A DNA stretch of 64,000 nucleotides, from NCBI RefSeq assembly GCF_023373525.1, contig NZ_CP097218.1, forward strand, positions 2,356,001 to 2,420,000, given 5' to 3'. Both the position numbers and the translations under genes were made by a program. This document shows positions 1 to 8,475 of the stretch, in pieces; the first letter of the stretch is position 1, and each line of letters begins with the position of its first letter. Below the pieces are notes generated by a model, which was not told the origin of the DNA, did not search any database, and saw nothing but the letters and a program-made list of their open reading frames with translations. This stretch comes from Brachybacterium kimchii. GTDB lineage: Bacteria > Actinomycetota > Actinomycetes > Actinomycetales > Dermabacteraceae.

Positions 1-208
1 TGCCTGCTTTCGGCGCACCGGCCTCGCCGTCGTGCAACGGCAGTGCCGCGAGGATCGCGTCGAGCACCTCGGGCGGGTATCCGGGACGCAGGCGGTCGTA
101 GTCCCCGCCCTGACCCTGGAACGCCGCGCCCAACTGGCGGTGGCGCTCACGGGTCCCGAAGCGCGGAGTGTCACGCGAGGAGACCGGAGGGACGGCGGGA
201 TCGCTCAT
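1..208 (-). CDS. SAM-dependent methyltransferase, N-terminal fragment
   Basis: Only the first 69 residues lie in the window; the gene runs off the left edge. The visible part contains YDRLRPGYPPEVLDAIL, the typical entrance of class I SAM-dependent methyltransferases just before the glycine-rich SAM motif, which is not reached. The ATG at 206-208 is chosen because the other upstream ATG (214-216) hits a stop after three codons. A 57-bp palindrome sits 30 nt upstream. Substrate cannot be inferred. The family assignment rests on this short N-terminal signature alone. Confidence 0.6.
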   Translation of the reverse strand, partial: MSDPAVPPVSSRDTPRFGTRERHRQLGAAFQGQGGDYDRLRPGYPPEVLDAILAALPLHDGEAGAPKAG

Positions 209-238
209 GGGCTCATCGTCCCAGACGTCGGCCCGCAC

Positions 239-295
239 CGAGAGGTGAGAAGACGTCGTCATTCCGCCCTTTTGACAGCAGCTTCTCACCTCTCG
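239..295. repeat. 57-bp palindromic element, family A copy 1
   Basis: Perfect 14-bp inverted repeat: left arm 239-252 (CGAGAGGTGAGAAG), right arm 282-295. It lies 48 nt beyond the 3' end of the DUF456 gene and 30 nt before the methyltransferase start. A second copy of identical length is at 21902-21958, sharing the outer stem and an internal CCCTTTTGAC, but with a different inner stem that is still paired. It has no T-tract of a classical terminator. Confidence 0.8.
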
Positions 296-343
296 CGGGG
301 GGGGCGGGCTGCGCGGGGGTGCGCGAGGGCGGAGTGGGGCGAC

Positions 344-850
344 TCAGCTGTTCAGGAAGTGCAGCGTGGTCGCGATCGCGAAGGTGAGGGTGGAGGCGAA
401 GCCGCACACGAGCTCGAGCATGACGCCGATGCCGAAGGCCTTGATGGCGATCCAGCTGGACTCCCAGGCGAGCTTCATGTCGCGGCGGCGGTACCACTCG
501 GAGCCGTAGAGGCCCAGGATGAATCCGATCGGCAGGCCCAGGAACGGGATCACGAAGATGCCGACGATGCCCGCGGCCACACCCACGAGGATCGGCCACG
601 TGGGCACGTCGTTGTCCTTGAGCCGCTTGCCCGTCATGACGTAGCTGCAGGTCATGCCCAGAGCGCAGAGGACAGCGATGATCGCGAAGGCCAGCCAGGT
701 CCAGCCGCCCAGCACGATCGCCCACACCAGCGAGCCGATGAGGATCGTGATCGAGCCGGGGATGATCGGCAGCACGATGCCCGTGAGCCCCACGACGTAC
801 GCGAGGCCGACGACGATCGTGACGATGATCTGGACGGTCAGGGAATCCAC
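344..850 (-). CDS. DUF456 family membrane protein
   Basis: A 168-residue integral membrane protein with about four to five hydrophobic segments (about 5-50, 70-110 and 145-165) separated by a short basic loop containing GKRLKDND. The glycine-rich helices, the GLYGSEWYRRRD segment and the length fit the DUF456 family (usually about 160 residues), whose function is unknown. The GTG start at 850 is preferred over upstream codons because GGAGG lies 4 nt before it. It lies 93 nt downstream of the sugar porter on the same strand, so co-transcription is possible. A palindromic element follows its stop. Confidence 0.7.
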   Translation of the reverse strand: MDSLTVQIIVTIVVGLAYVVGLTGIVLPIIPGSITILIGSLVWAIVLGGWTWLAFAIIAVLCALGMTCSYVMTGKRLKDNDVPTWPILVGVAAGIVGIFVIPFLGLPIGFILGLYGSEWYRRRDMKLAWESSWIAIKAFGIGVMLELVCGFASTLTFAIATTLHFLNS

Positions 851-943
851 GGGGCCTCCGTCGAGCTGTCGGGCAGGGCGAGTTCGCAGTGTATGGGAGC
901 GACTGCAACTGGGACCGAACCCGGCCGGGCATCTTCGGCGCAC

Positions 944-2392
944 TCAGCGTCGCGGCTCGGGCACCGCGTAGATCTCGCCCGTGCTGACGTCCTCCTCGAT
1001 GGACTCGAGGGTGCGCCCGCGGGTCTCCGGCAGCAGCTTCAGCATGAACACAGCGGCGACCAGGTTGAAGGCCGCGAGCATGAAGAACGAGCCGGTGAGG
1101 CCGATTCCTTCGACCACTGTCGGGAAGAGCAGTCCCAGCAGAGCGTTCGCGATCCACATGCAGAACACGGCGATGCCGATGCTCAGTCCACGCATGTGCA
1201 GCGGGAAGATCTCCGAGAGGATCACCCAGGTGGCGACGTTGAGGAACGTCTGCATGGAGCCGACGAACAGCACCACCAGTACGAGGATCACGTAGGGACG
1301 AGCACCACTGCCCACCGGCAGGACGAGCGAGGCGATCCCGATGAGAAGGTGCCACAGGGTGATCAGCAAGTAGCCGGTGATGAACATGGTGCGGCGGTTC
1401 ACGCGGTCCATGAGGTAGAGGGAGACGATCGATCCGATCACTCCGATGAGGCCGGGGACGACGTTGGCGATCAGCGCGGCGCTCTCGTCGAACCCCGCCT
1501 CGATGAGCACCACCTGCCCGTAGTAGACGATCGTGTTGATGCCCGTGAGCTGTTGGAACACTGCGACCCCGATGCCGACGATCAGGATCCTCCGCAGCCA
1601 CTTGTTCCCGAGCACCGCCCGCAGGGAGGCGACCTCGCGCCGACTGTCCGTGCTCGCGGCGGACTCGACCTGGGCGAGCTCGGCCACGGCGCGCTCGCGC
1701 GAGCGCACGGTGCACAGCACCTCGAGAGCCTCGGACCGGCGGCCCTTCTCCACGAGCCACCTCGGCGACTCGGGCATCCGCAGCATCCCGAAGAAGAGGG
1801 CAATCGCCGGGATCGCGCACACGGCCAGCATGAAGCGCCAGATCCCGTCGATGTGCCCCCAGACGTTCCCGATCACGGCGTTGACCGCGAACGCCGCGAG
1901 CGCGCCGACAGCGATCATCACCTCGTTGCGCCCGGCGAGAGACCCGCGGGTCTCGAAGGGCGCGAGCTCGGCGAGGTAGACGGGCACGACGGTGGATGCC
2001 CCGCCGACGGCGATGCCGAGGACCACGCGGCCGACGACCATCACCCCGAAGGCGGGAGCGAGCACGCAGATCACCGTGCCGCACAGGAACGTGATCGCGA
2101 GGGCGAGGATCGTGCGTCGACGACCGATCGCGTCGGACATCCGCCCACCGAGGAACGCCCCGACTGCAGCCCCGAACAGCAGCGAGGAGGTGACGACGCC
2201 CTCGGTCAGAGGCGTGAGACCGAGCTCGGTGGCCATCGGCCGCAGGGCGCCGTTGATGACGCCCGTGTCATAGCCGAAGAGCAGACCGCCGATGGTGGCG
2301 ACGAGCGCGACGATCATGAGACGTCGGGAGAACGGCCCCTTGGTGAGGGGCGGGAGCTGCGAGGCTCCCCGAGATCTGGCTGCTGCGGACAT
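944..2392 (-). CDS. MFS sugar porter (inositol/xylose porter type)
   Basis: A 482-residue proton-coupled sugar transporter of the MFS sugar porter family with 12 predicted membrane helices. Visible signatures are GYDTGVINGA in helix 1, DAIGRRRTI after helix 2, PESPRWLVEKGR before the central loop, QQLTGINTIVYYG in helix 7 and PETRGRTLESIEED after helix 12. These motifs and the length match bacterial porters for myo-inositol, xylose or glucose; the substrate cannot be read directly. AAGGAG lies 8 nt upstream of the ATG. It follows the dehydrogenase and IolE-like genes on the same strand, suggesting it imports the substrate of that pathway under LacI control. Confidence 0.85.
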   Translation of the reverse strand: MSAAARSRGASQLPPLTKGPFSRRLMIVALVATIGGLLFGYDTGVINGALRPMATELGLTPLTEGVVTSSLLFGAAVGAFLGGRMSDAIGRRRTILALAITFLCGTVICVLAPAFGVMVVGRVVLGIAVGGASTVVPVYLAELAPFETRGSLAGRNEVMIAVGALAAFAVNAVIGNVWGHIDGIWRFMLAVCAIPAIALFFGMLRMPESPRWLVEKGRRSEALEVLCTVRSRERAVAELAQVESAASTDSRREVASLRAVLGNKWLRRILIVGIGVAVFQQLTGINTIVYYGQVVLIEAGFDESAALIANVVPGLIGVIGSIVSLYLMDRVNRRTMFITGYLLITLWHLLIGIASLVLPVGSGARPYVILVLVVLFVGSMQTFLNVATWVILSEIFPLHMRGLSIGIAVFCMWIANALLGLLFPTVVEGIGLTGSFFMLAAFNLVAAVFMLKLLPETRGRTLESIEEDVSTGEIYAVPEPRR

Positions 2393-2479
2393 GGGAGGAC
2401 TCCTTCGTCTTCGTCCGGTCGCTCTGGTGGAGGTGGCGCAGGTGGGGGTGGGTGCGGTGCCATGGCGCCGACGGGCACC

Positions 2480-2508
2480 GGGCGGCAGAGCAGGCTGCCC
2501 TGCCGCCC
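2480..2508 (-). terminator. Intergenic hairpin between dehydrogenase and porter genes
   Basis: A perfect 9-bp stem (GGGCGGCAG at 2480-2488, complement at 2500-2508) with an 11-nt loop. It begins 7 nt after the stop of the Gfo/Idh/MocA gene, inside the 123-nt gap before the porter gene. There is no T-run. It may be a partial terminator or an mRNA-processing stop that sets porter expression relative to the enzymes. Confidence 0.4.
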
Positions 2509-2515
2509 ACGTGGG

Positions 2516-3709
2516 TCAGTCGACGTCGACAGCGCCGCCCGTGCGGCTGGACTCCAGGGCCGCGCCGACGACGCGCATCATGGCGGTCGCCGCGGCGAAG
2601 TCCGTGTCCATCGGAGTGCCCGCGCCGACGCTGCGGACGAACTCCTGGATCTCCGCCGTGAACGCTTCGGCGTACCCCGTGCCCACTCCCCCGCCGGGCA
2701 TCGCGGCGACGTCGCGGAAATAGGGGTGGTCAGGCCCGGTGACGACGGTGCGGGGCCCGTTGTACGGAGCGTCGACCGTGCCGTCCTCGAAGATCGAGAA
2801 CTCACCGGCGCGCTGGGAATCGAAGGTGACGTGGCCGCGAGTGCCGTAGACCTCGATGCCCAGCGAGTTGGGGACGCCGTGGGCGATGCGGCTGAGTTCG
2901 ATCTGCCCGACGGCTCCGCCCTCGAAGCCGACGGTGAGCAGAGCGATGTCGTCGTTGTCGACGGGCCCGCGCTCGCTCGAGGCGGAGGCGCCGTGACCGA
3001 TCGCCCCGGCCTGCGGCTTCGGGCGCTCGGTGATGACGGTGCGCAGGCTTGCCCGCTCGACGCTGCTGATGTCGCCGGCGACGAACTGCACGGCGTCGAT
3101 CGCGTGGGAGCCGATGTCCAGCAGGGCGCCGCCGCCGGCCTGCTCCTGGGAGTAGCGCCAGGAGAGTGCACCCGAAGGGTCGGCGGCGTAGTCGGCCCGG
3201 TACCAGGCGTGCACGGTGTGCACCTCACCGATACGACCGTCGGCCACCGCGCGGGCGATGGCCGCGAGTCCGGGAAGTCGGCGGAAGGAGAAGCCGACGC
3301 CGGTGACCGCCGGTGAGGCGTCGGCGAGGGCCTGCAGCGACGCGGACTCCTCGACGTCGCGGCCTATGGGCTTCTCCGCGAACAGGTGCTTGCCCGAGGC
3401 GATCACCTTGGGCAGGACCTCCGCGTGCAGGAAGTTCGGCAGAGCCACGCTGATCGCGTCGATGTCCTCGCGCGCCAGCAGGCCGTCGATGTCGGCCGTG
3501 GCACGGGCGAAGCCGTAGCGGTCGGCGACCGACTGCGCGAGGGGCAGGTTCGGATCGGCGATCGTGTCGAGCTCGATCCGCAGCGGCGTGCTGACCGCCA
3601 TCATCGCGGTCCGATAGCCGAAGGCGTGGGCCTGTCCGGCCATCCCGGCGCCGATCACGGCGACGCGCACAGGGGCAGCGGAGGCGGGGACGGATGCGGT
3701 CGTGGTCAT
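2516..3709 (-). CDS. Gfo/Idh/MocA family NAD(P)-dependent sugar dehydrogenase
   Basis: A 397-residue oxidoreductase with an N-terminal Rossmann fold (VIGAGMAG at about 18-25) and the family hallmark EKPIGRD at about residue 120, whose lysine is catalytic. The C-terminal half is the alpha/beta substrate domain with GGGALLDIGSHAIDA. These proteins oxidise sugars, inositols or related polyols with a bound nicotinamide cofactor. AAGGAG precedes the ATG at 3709; longer in-frame starts have no ribosome site. It lies 53 nt after the IolE-like gene, and the combination with a sugar porter points to oxidation of an imported cyclitol or sugar. The exact substrate is unknown. Confidence 0.88.
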   Translation of the reverse strand: MTTTASVPASAAPVRVAVIGAGMAGQAHAFGYRTAMMAVSTPLRIELDTIADPNLPLAQSVADRYGFARATADIDGLLAREDIDAISVALPNFLHAEVLPKVIASGKHLFAEKPIGRDVEESASLQALADASPAVTGVGFSFRRLPGLAAIARAVADGRIGEVHTVHAWYRADYAADPSGALSWRYSQEQAGGGALLDIGSHAIDAVQFVAGDISSVERASLRTVITERPKPQAGAIGHGASASSERGPVDNDDIALLTVGFEGGAVGQIELSRIAHGVPNSLGIEVYGTRGHVTFDSQRAGEFSIFEDGTVDAPYNGPRTVVTGPDHPYFRDVAAMPGGGVGTGYAEAFTAEIQEFVRSVGAGTPMDTDFAAATAMMRVVGAALESSRTGGAVDVD

Positions 3710-3762
3710 GGTGTTCTCCTTCGAACGGTGGGTGCAGCGGGAAGGGTGAGGCGAGGTGCGAC

Positions 3763-4761
3763 TCAGCGGAAGCGGACCGGCGCGCCGCACCCGGCGATGT
3801 GCTCGCGGGTGCGGCGGGCGATGCGAACAGGGTCGGCGAAGTCGGCGACGGGATACATGTCCTGCTCGACAACGGCGAACACGCCCGGACGTGCGGCCGC
3901 CGCGAGCTCGAGGATCGGGGCGTAGCCGGGCACGCCGTACGGCGGCTCGACCATGACGCCCCGCTGCACGGCCTCGGCGAAGGGGATGTCGTTCTTCAGC
4001 ACCTCGGCCAGCAGCTCGGGGTCGACCTGCTTGAGGTGGAGGTACCCCACGCGCTCGGGGTGCTCGCGCAGCAGGCGCTCGCAGTCGACCTGGTAGTAGG
4101 CGAGGTGACCGGTGTCCACGCAGAGGTTCACGTGGCGGGGGTCCGTGCGCTCCAGCAGTTCGACCACCTCGCGCCCGCTGCCCACGGGGCTCTCGGCATG
4201 GGAGTGGAACTGGAGGGCGAGGCCGAACTCCTCGGCCAGGCGCCGACCGAGCTCGTCGACCCCACGTGTGAAGAGCCCCCACTGGGCATCGTCGAAGGTG
4301 CGCGGTCCCTGGACGTGGCCGTCGGCCCCGCGCTCCCAGAGCGTCGGGATGGCGATGACGTGCTCGCCGCCGAGCGCGCGCACCAGGGCGCCGACCTGGC
4401 GTGTCTCCTGCCAGATGCGCTCGAGTGCGTCCTCGCCCTCCTGGAGCGGCGTGAAGACGGTGCCGGCGGAGAGGGAGAGGTCGTGCTCGGCCAGCTGCTC
4501 GGCGAGGCGACCGGCATCAGTGCCGAGGTACCCATACGGGCCCAGCTCGGTCCAGCGGTAGCCGGCCTCGGCGACCTCACGCACGTACTGCTCGGGAGAG
4601 GGCTGGGCGGGATCGATCGCATTCCACACGCCCCAGGAGTCCGGGGCGATGCCGACGCGCGGCGCGGAGGCGTCCGGTGCACTCGTCGGCGCGGAAGCAA
4701 CCGCTGCGGCTTTGGGCGCGGCGCCCGAGGGGTCGATGCGGGAGATGTCGACAGCGGCCAT
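3763..4761 (-). CDS. IolE-like sugar phosphate isomerase/epimerase (TIM barrel)
   Basis: A 332-residue xylose-isomerase-like TIM-barrel protein. After about 25 low-complexity residues it has IAPDSWGVWNAIDP and AGYRWTELGPYGYLGTD, close to the conserved opening of 2-keto-myo-inositol dehydratase (IolE). Metal and substrate residues are likely in LQFHSHAESPVG, NLCVDTGHLAYY and YLHLKQVDPE. IolE removes water from scyllo-inosose; related family members are isomerases or epimerases, so the exact reaction is open. AAGGAG lies 4 nt before the ATG at 4761. It is the first gene of the minus-strand module, and its promoter region contains the LacI-type palindrome. Confidence 0.75.
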   Translation of the reverse strand: MAAVDISRIDPSGAAPKAAAVASAPTSAPDASAPRVGIAPDSWGVWNAIDPAQPSPEQYVREVAEAGYRWTELGPYGYLGTDAGRLAEQLAEHDLSLSAGTVFTPLQEGEDALERIWQETRQVGALVRALGGEHVIAIPTLWERGADGHVQGPRTFDDAQWGLFTRGVDELGRRLAEEFGLALQFHSHAESPVGSGREVVELLERTDPRHVNLCVDTGHLAYYQVDCERLLREHPERVGYLHLKQVDPELLAEVLKNDIPFAEAVQRGVMVEPPYGVPGYAPILELAAAARPGVFAVVEQDMYPVADFADPVRIARRTREHIAGCGAPVRFR

Positions 4762-4778
4762 GATGCTCCTTCGCGTGG

Positions 4779-4819
4779 GCGCTCTATGTCTGGACATGGC
4801 GGGTCTAGAGCGCTCTAGA
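4779..4819. promoter_or_regulatory. LacI-type operator between divergent genes
   Basis: TCTAGAGCGCTCTAGA at 4804-4819 is a perfect 16-bp palindrome with the central CG typical of LacI-family operators. An extra half-site, GCGCTCTA, lies at 4779-4786. The palindrome sits directly upstream of a TAGAGT -10 box (4823-4828) of the lacI-like gene and 42 bp upstream of the IolE-like start, so one site could control both directions. Binding by the adjacent regulator is inferred from position and symmetry. Confidence 0.75.
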
Positions 4820-4880
4820 TCGTAGAGTCAACACTCGTCGGATACGCATCAACCGGCAACAGGACGAGGGAGCGGGTGTC

Positions 4881-5873
4881 ATGAGCGCACGGGTGACGAT
4901 GGCCGACGTCGCCGAAGCCGCGGGCGTCTCGCGCGCCCTCGTGTCCCTGGCCTACCGCGATGCCTTCGGGGTCAACGGCGATACCCGTCGAAGGATCCTG
5001 GACGTCGGCGACGAGCTCGGATACGTGCACAACCGCATCGCCGCCTCGCTCGCCTCGAGTGGCGCGACCTCGATCGGTGTCTACCTCCAGGATCTCCACA
5101 ACGACTTCTTCGCCGACGTCCACGACGGCATACGCGACGCTGTCGAGACCGAGGCTCGCGACCTCGTGCTCGCGGTCGGCGCACTCGGCGGCGAGCGGGA
5201 CGCCGGCTCACTGCGGGCACTGCAGGGGGCGCGCGTGGGAGTGATCATCGGCGCCGGGATCCTGATGCCGGACGCCGAGGTGCAGGCGTTCTCCTCACGC
5301 ACGCCCATCGTGAGCATCGCGCGCGAGGTGCCGGGCGTGGACAGCGTCTCCTCCGACAACCTCGCCGGCGGACGCCTGGCGACCTCACATCTCATCGAGC
5401 TCGGCCACCGCCGCATCGCGATGCTCGCGAACCCGCCCTCGGACGGTTATCTCGGCCGACGCGCCGGCTACGAGGAGCAGATGGCCAGCGCCGGTCTCGC
5501 CTCGCGGACGGTGGAGGTCTCCTACTCCCGGGCCGACGCCGCGACTGCGGCGATCGCACTGCTCGACGGCGACGACGCACCCTCGGCGTTCTTCGCGCAC
5601 AACGACCAGACCGCTCTGGGCGTGCTCGAAGTGCTGCTCGCCCGCGGGATCACCCCCGGCCGCGAGGTCTCCGTGATCGGCTACGACAACAGCTCGGTGA
5701 GCGGTGCCCCCGGGACCTCGCTCTCCTCCGTCGATCTCCACGGTGCGCAGCTCGGCGCCGCGGCGGGCCGCGCCGCGCTGCGCCGCCTCGCGGATCCCGC
5801 AGCGCCTCCCGAGCTCGAGGTCACGAGCCCGGAGCTGGTCCTCCGCATGACGACGGGACCCGCTCCCGTATGA
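4881..5873 (+). CDS. LacI family transcriptional regulator
   Basis: A 330-residue regulator. Residues 5-50 form the LacI helix-turn-helix and hinge (VTMADVAEAAGVSRALVSLAYR, then ILDVGDELGYVHNRIAASLAS); the rest is a periplasmic-binding-protein-like sensor domain (about 62-325) with GLRRAGYEEQM-like and SVIGYDNSSVSG segments. Such proteins release DNA when a sugar ligand binds. The ATG is preceded by GGGAG, so unlike most regulator genes here it appears to have a normal leader. It is divergent from the sugar module and probably represses it and itself through the 4804-4819 palindrome. Confidence 0.9.
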   Translation: MSARVTMADVAEAAGVSRALVSLAYRDAFGVNGDTRRRILDVGDELGYVHNRIAASLASSGATSIGVYLQDLHNDFFADVHDGIRDAVETEARDLVLAVGALGGERDAGSLRALQGARVGVIIGAGILMPDAEVQAFSSRTPIVSIAREVPGVDSVSSDNLAGGRLATSHLIELGHRRIAMLANPPSDGYLGRRAGYEEQMASAGLASRTVEVSYSRADAATAAIALLDGDDAPSAFFAHNDQTALGVLEVLLARGITPGREVSVIGYDNSSVSGAPGTSLSSVDLHGAQLGAAAGRAALRRLADPAAPPELEVTSPELVLRMTTGPAPV

Positions 5874-5886
5874 GAGCCGGTCCCGT
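5853..5886 (+). terminator. Hairpin at the end of the LacI gene
   Basis: ACGGGACC (5853-5860) pairs perfectly with GGTCCCGT (5879-5886), and the hairpin spans the stop codon at 5871-5873. The opposing fabH-like gene ends at 5958, so this hairpin separates convergent transcription units. There is no clear T-tract, as is common for high-GC actinobacterial terminators. Confidence 0.5.
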
Positions 5887-5957
5887 CGCGCAATAAGCCT
5901 GCGGTGAATGCGAAGCCGAGGGTCCTGACCCGTCGGCCCCGGGCATCCGGAACCGGC

Positions 5958-6914
5958 TCAGGGCAGGCGCACGACCTGGCCGGCCCAGGAGAAGCCGCCG
6001 CCGAAGCCGACCAGCAGCGCGGTGGCGCCGGCGGGGATCCTCCCAGCCTCGCGCATGCGGGAGATCGCGAGCGGGATGGTCGCGGCGGAGGTGTTGCCGG
6101 AGGTGATGATGTCGTCGGCCACGATCGCGTCCTCGCGCAGGTCGAGGGCGGCGGCGAGCGGCTCGATCATGCGCAGGTTCGCCTGGTGGGGCACGAACAC
6201 GTCGATGTCGGCCATGGTCAGGCCGGCGGTCTCGACGATCTTCTGCGAGAGCTTCGGCGCCTCGCGCAGCGCCCATCCGAGCACCTGGCGTCCCTGCTGG
6301 GAGAAGCAGCCGCTGGGCGGGCCGATGGTGACGGCGTCGGCGAGATCGGTGACGGTCCCCCACTGCACGGGCGAGATCGTCGGCTCATCGTTCGGGACCA
6401 GGACCATGGCGCCCGCGCCGTCGGCCGTGAGGATGCAGGTGGTGCGGTCGGAGTAGTCGGTGACCGCGGAGAGCTTCTCGGCGCCGATCACGAGCGTCGT
6501 GGTGGAGGCGCCCGCGCGGATCGACATGTCCGCCACCGCGAGCGCGTGCTCGAAGCCCGAGCAGGCGGCGCCCACGTCGAAGGCGGCGGGGTCGGACAGG
6601 CCCAGCAGGTGCGCGACCCGACCGGCCGCGCTCGGCGAGCGCTCTTGGTTCGAGCAGGTCGCGACGATCACCTGGGTGACCTGCGCGGGGTCGATGCCGG
6701 CGTCGGCCAGGGCGTTGCGACCGGCCTCGGCGGCGAGATCGGCGACGTCCTGGTCGTCGGCGGCGATGCGGCGGGACTCGATGCCCGTGCGCTGGCGGAT
6801 CCACTCATCGCTGGTCTCGACCATCTGCTCGAGGTCGTGATTGGTCATGATGCGCTCGGGCCGGTAGTGACCGGTGCCGACGATCCGCGAGCCGGCCGGA
6901 GGCGTGGTGGGCAT
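5958..6914 (-). CDS. fabH: FabH-like beta-ketoacyl-ACP synthase III
   Basis: A 318-residue thiolase-fold ketosynthase. The complete FabH triad is visible: Cys118 in VGAACSGF, His243 in VPHQAN and Asn274 in TSGNTSA; GFGGGFSWAG is the typical C-terminal motif. FabH condenses acyl-CoA with malonyl-ACP to start fatty acid synthesis, with branched-chain primers in many actinobacteria. The length is normal. The ATG at 6914 has AAGGA upstream, and a TAGACT box lies about 30 nt further up. It stands alone, not next to fabD, acpP or fabF, so it may be an accessory paralogue rather than the housekeeping enzyme. Confidence 0.85.
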   Translation of the reverse strand: MPTTPPAGSRIVGTGHYRPERIMTNHDLEQMVETSDEWIRQRTGIESRRIAADDQDVADLAAEAGRNALADAGIDPAQVTQVIVATCSNQERSPSAAGRVAHLLGLSDPAAFDVGAACSGFEHALAVADMSIRAGASTTTLVIGAEKLSAVTDYSDRTTCILTADGAGAMVLVPNDEPTISPVQWGTVTDLADAVTIGPPSGCFSQQGRQVLGWALREAPKLSQKIVETAGLTMADIDVFVPHQANLRMIEPLAAALDLREDAIVADDIITSGNTSAATIPLAISRMREAGRIPAGATALLVGFGGGFSWAGQVVRLP

Positions 6915-6950
6915 GTGGGTCCTTCCTGCAAAGGCTGGTCTGCCGGGAGT

Positions 6951-8108
6951 CTAGGCCGCGGTGGACCGCTCACGCGCCGTGACGCCCGCATCTGTGAGAG
7001 CACGCGCATCGACCATCCCGTTGCCCGCCAGACGCCCCGAGAGCCCACGATGGTCGCCGACGAGCGCGAAGACCAGCACGACCAGCATGTACAGGCCGAT
7101 CGCGAGGCTCAGTGCGCCGGACGCCAGAGGCACGCCCGCCGCGGACAGCAGCAGCGCGAGCGCGCGCCCCACCGTCCACACGCCGCCCACGGCGCTCGCG
7201 CGCAGCAGGCGGGCTCGGACGCCGCCGCTCCCGCGCGGCCACGCCGGCGCGATGCCCACGGCTCGCTGCCCGATGGAGGCGCCGCTGCGCCCCAGGGCGG
7301 GCAGGGCGAAGACCACGGCGAAGGCGAGCACGAGGAGCACGGCCTGCCCCGGTTCGCCGAGCTCGCGGATCTGCCGTGCGTCGGTCGCGAACACGAGCTC
7401 GACGACGGCGCGTCCGAGATCGAACAAGAACCCGACGAGGCCGACGGCGATCAGATCGACCACCATGCCCAGCAGACGGCGCAGACCCGAGACGCGATGC
7501 GAGCGCCGGGCCGTGAGCTGCTCGGGACTCGGCATCCACCAGTGCAGGAGCAGCGGGGCGAGCAGCGCGCCGACGAGAGCGCCCGCGGTGTTCAGGAGGA
7601 GGTCGTCGATGTCGGCGATGCGGTAGCTGCAGTCGTAGATGCCCCACAGCCCGGTGTACTGGGTGGTCTCGATCGCGAGGGAGACGAGGGCGCCGAGCGC
7701 GGTGGCCGCGAGCACTCCGCGGCGGAGCATGCCCCGCACCGCGAGCCCGAGCGGGACGAACAGCACCACGTTCAGCGCGGCCTGCAGGACCGCCCAGCTG
7801 GTGACGGCCTCACGGAGCCCCAGCCCGCCGCCCTCGCGCACGATGTCCGCGACGAACTGGAACGGCGTCACCTGCAGCACTCGGCCGGCGCCCTCGCCGC
7901 AGGCCCGCGCCGGATCGGGCAGGGGCAGCAGCGTGTAGGCGACCAGGGCGACGCCGTAGACGCTCACCGCCGCCGCACCGAGAAGGCGCAGGACGCTGAG
8001 CCGCCCGTACCTGCGGTACTGGAGGACGAGGATCGGCACGAGCAGGCCGACGAACAGCACGCCGCCGCCGATCACGGAGAAGGGGATCTGCCAGGTCCAA
8101 TCGCTCAC
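6951..8108 (-). CDS. VanZ domain - RDD domain membrane protein
   Basis: A 385-residue membrane protein with two recognisable parts. Residues about 35-190 are a VanZ-like domain with SLAIETTQYTGLWGI followed by DIDDLLLNTAGALVGA. Residues about 205-350 resemble an RDD domain with hydrophobic helices starting at GMVVDLIAVGLV. About eight to nine membrane helices are expected. VanZ is named for low-level teicoplanin resistance, but most VanZ-like proteins have no known role. The GTG start at 8108 lies 8 nt from a TAATGT box, suggesting a leaderless or very short leader transcript. It could share a strand-wise unit with the fabH-like gene, 36 nt downstream. Confidence 0.75.
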   Translation of the reverse strand: MSDWTWQIPFSVIGGGVLFVGLLVPILVLQYRRYGRLSVLRLLGAAAVSVYGVALVAYTLLPLPDPARACGEGAGRVLQVTPFQFVADIVREGGGLGLREAVTSWAVLQAALNVVLFVPLGLAVRGMLRRGVLAATALGALVSLAIETTQYTGLWGIYDCSYRIADIDDLLLNTAGALVGALLAPLLLHWWMPSPEQLTARRSHRVSGLRRLLGMVVDLIAVGLVGFLFDLGRAVVELVFATDARQIRELGEPGQAVLLVLAFAVVFALPALGRSGASIGQRAVGIAPAWPRGSGGVRARLLRASAVGGVWTVGRALALLLSAAGVPLASGALSLAIGLYMLVVLVFALVGDHRGLSGRLAGNGMVDARALTDAGVTARERSTAA

Positions 8109-8475
8109 GCCTCAGGACATTACGGCGACCCGGCCCCGCGCGGCATCCGCCTGCGAGCGCTCGCGGACGGCGCGCTCTCCACCCGTGAGCGGACCGCGCG
8201 GGACGCCGGGTCACGCCGGGGACGGATCGGACGGCGGGCGTGGTGGCGGGGGCGGGGCGGCGCAGCGCGGGGCGGGGCGGCGCGGGGCAGCGCGACTCGG
8301 GGCAGGACGGCGACGCCCGGCAGGGGCCGCAGGAGCCGCGGTCTCGCCGTCGAGTGGTGCGAAACGGTTGCCATGAGCGTCCATGACAACCGTTTCGTAC
8401 CACTCGCGGCCCCAGGACGGGCGCGGCCGGCCGAGACCCCGGCCCGGTTCGCCGCTCAGCCCCTCGGGGCGCCGA
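8109..8475. other. Intergenic region with G-rich tract and palindrome
   Basis: A 367-nt gap between the VanZ-RDD start and the 3' end of the secreted propeller gene. It holds the promoter of the former, a low-complexity tract at about 8229-8300 made of GGGGCGG-like units, and the family B palindrome at 8351-8406. No credible gene was seen on either strand. Confidence 0.6.
8351..8406. repeat. 56-bp palindromic element, family B copy 1
   Basis: Arms of about 25 nt (8351-8375 against 8382-8406) pair with only two mismatched or wobble positions; the core is CGAAACGGTTG with complement CAACCGTTTCG. It is one of three copies of identical 56-bp length (others at 10539-10594 and 18814-18869). It lies 69 nt beyond the 3' end of the secreted propeller gene. 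Confidence 0.88.

Noticed and set aside
32..3316. Long open frame on the plus strand (about 1090 codons)
   Set aside because: It is antisense to four well-supported minus-strand genes, has no recognisable domain, is rich in Arg/Asp/Glu/His, and is the normal third-position shadow of high-GC coding DNA.
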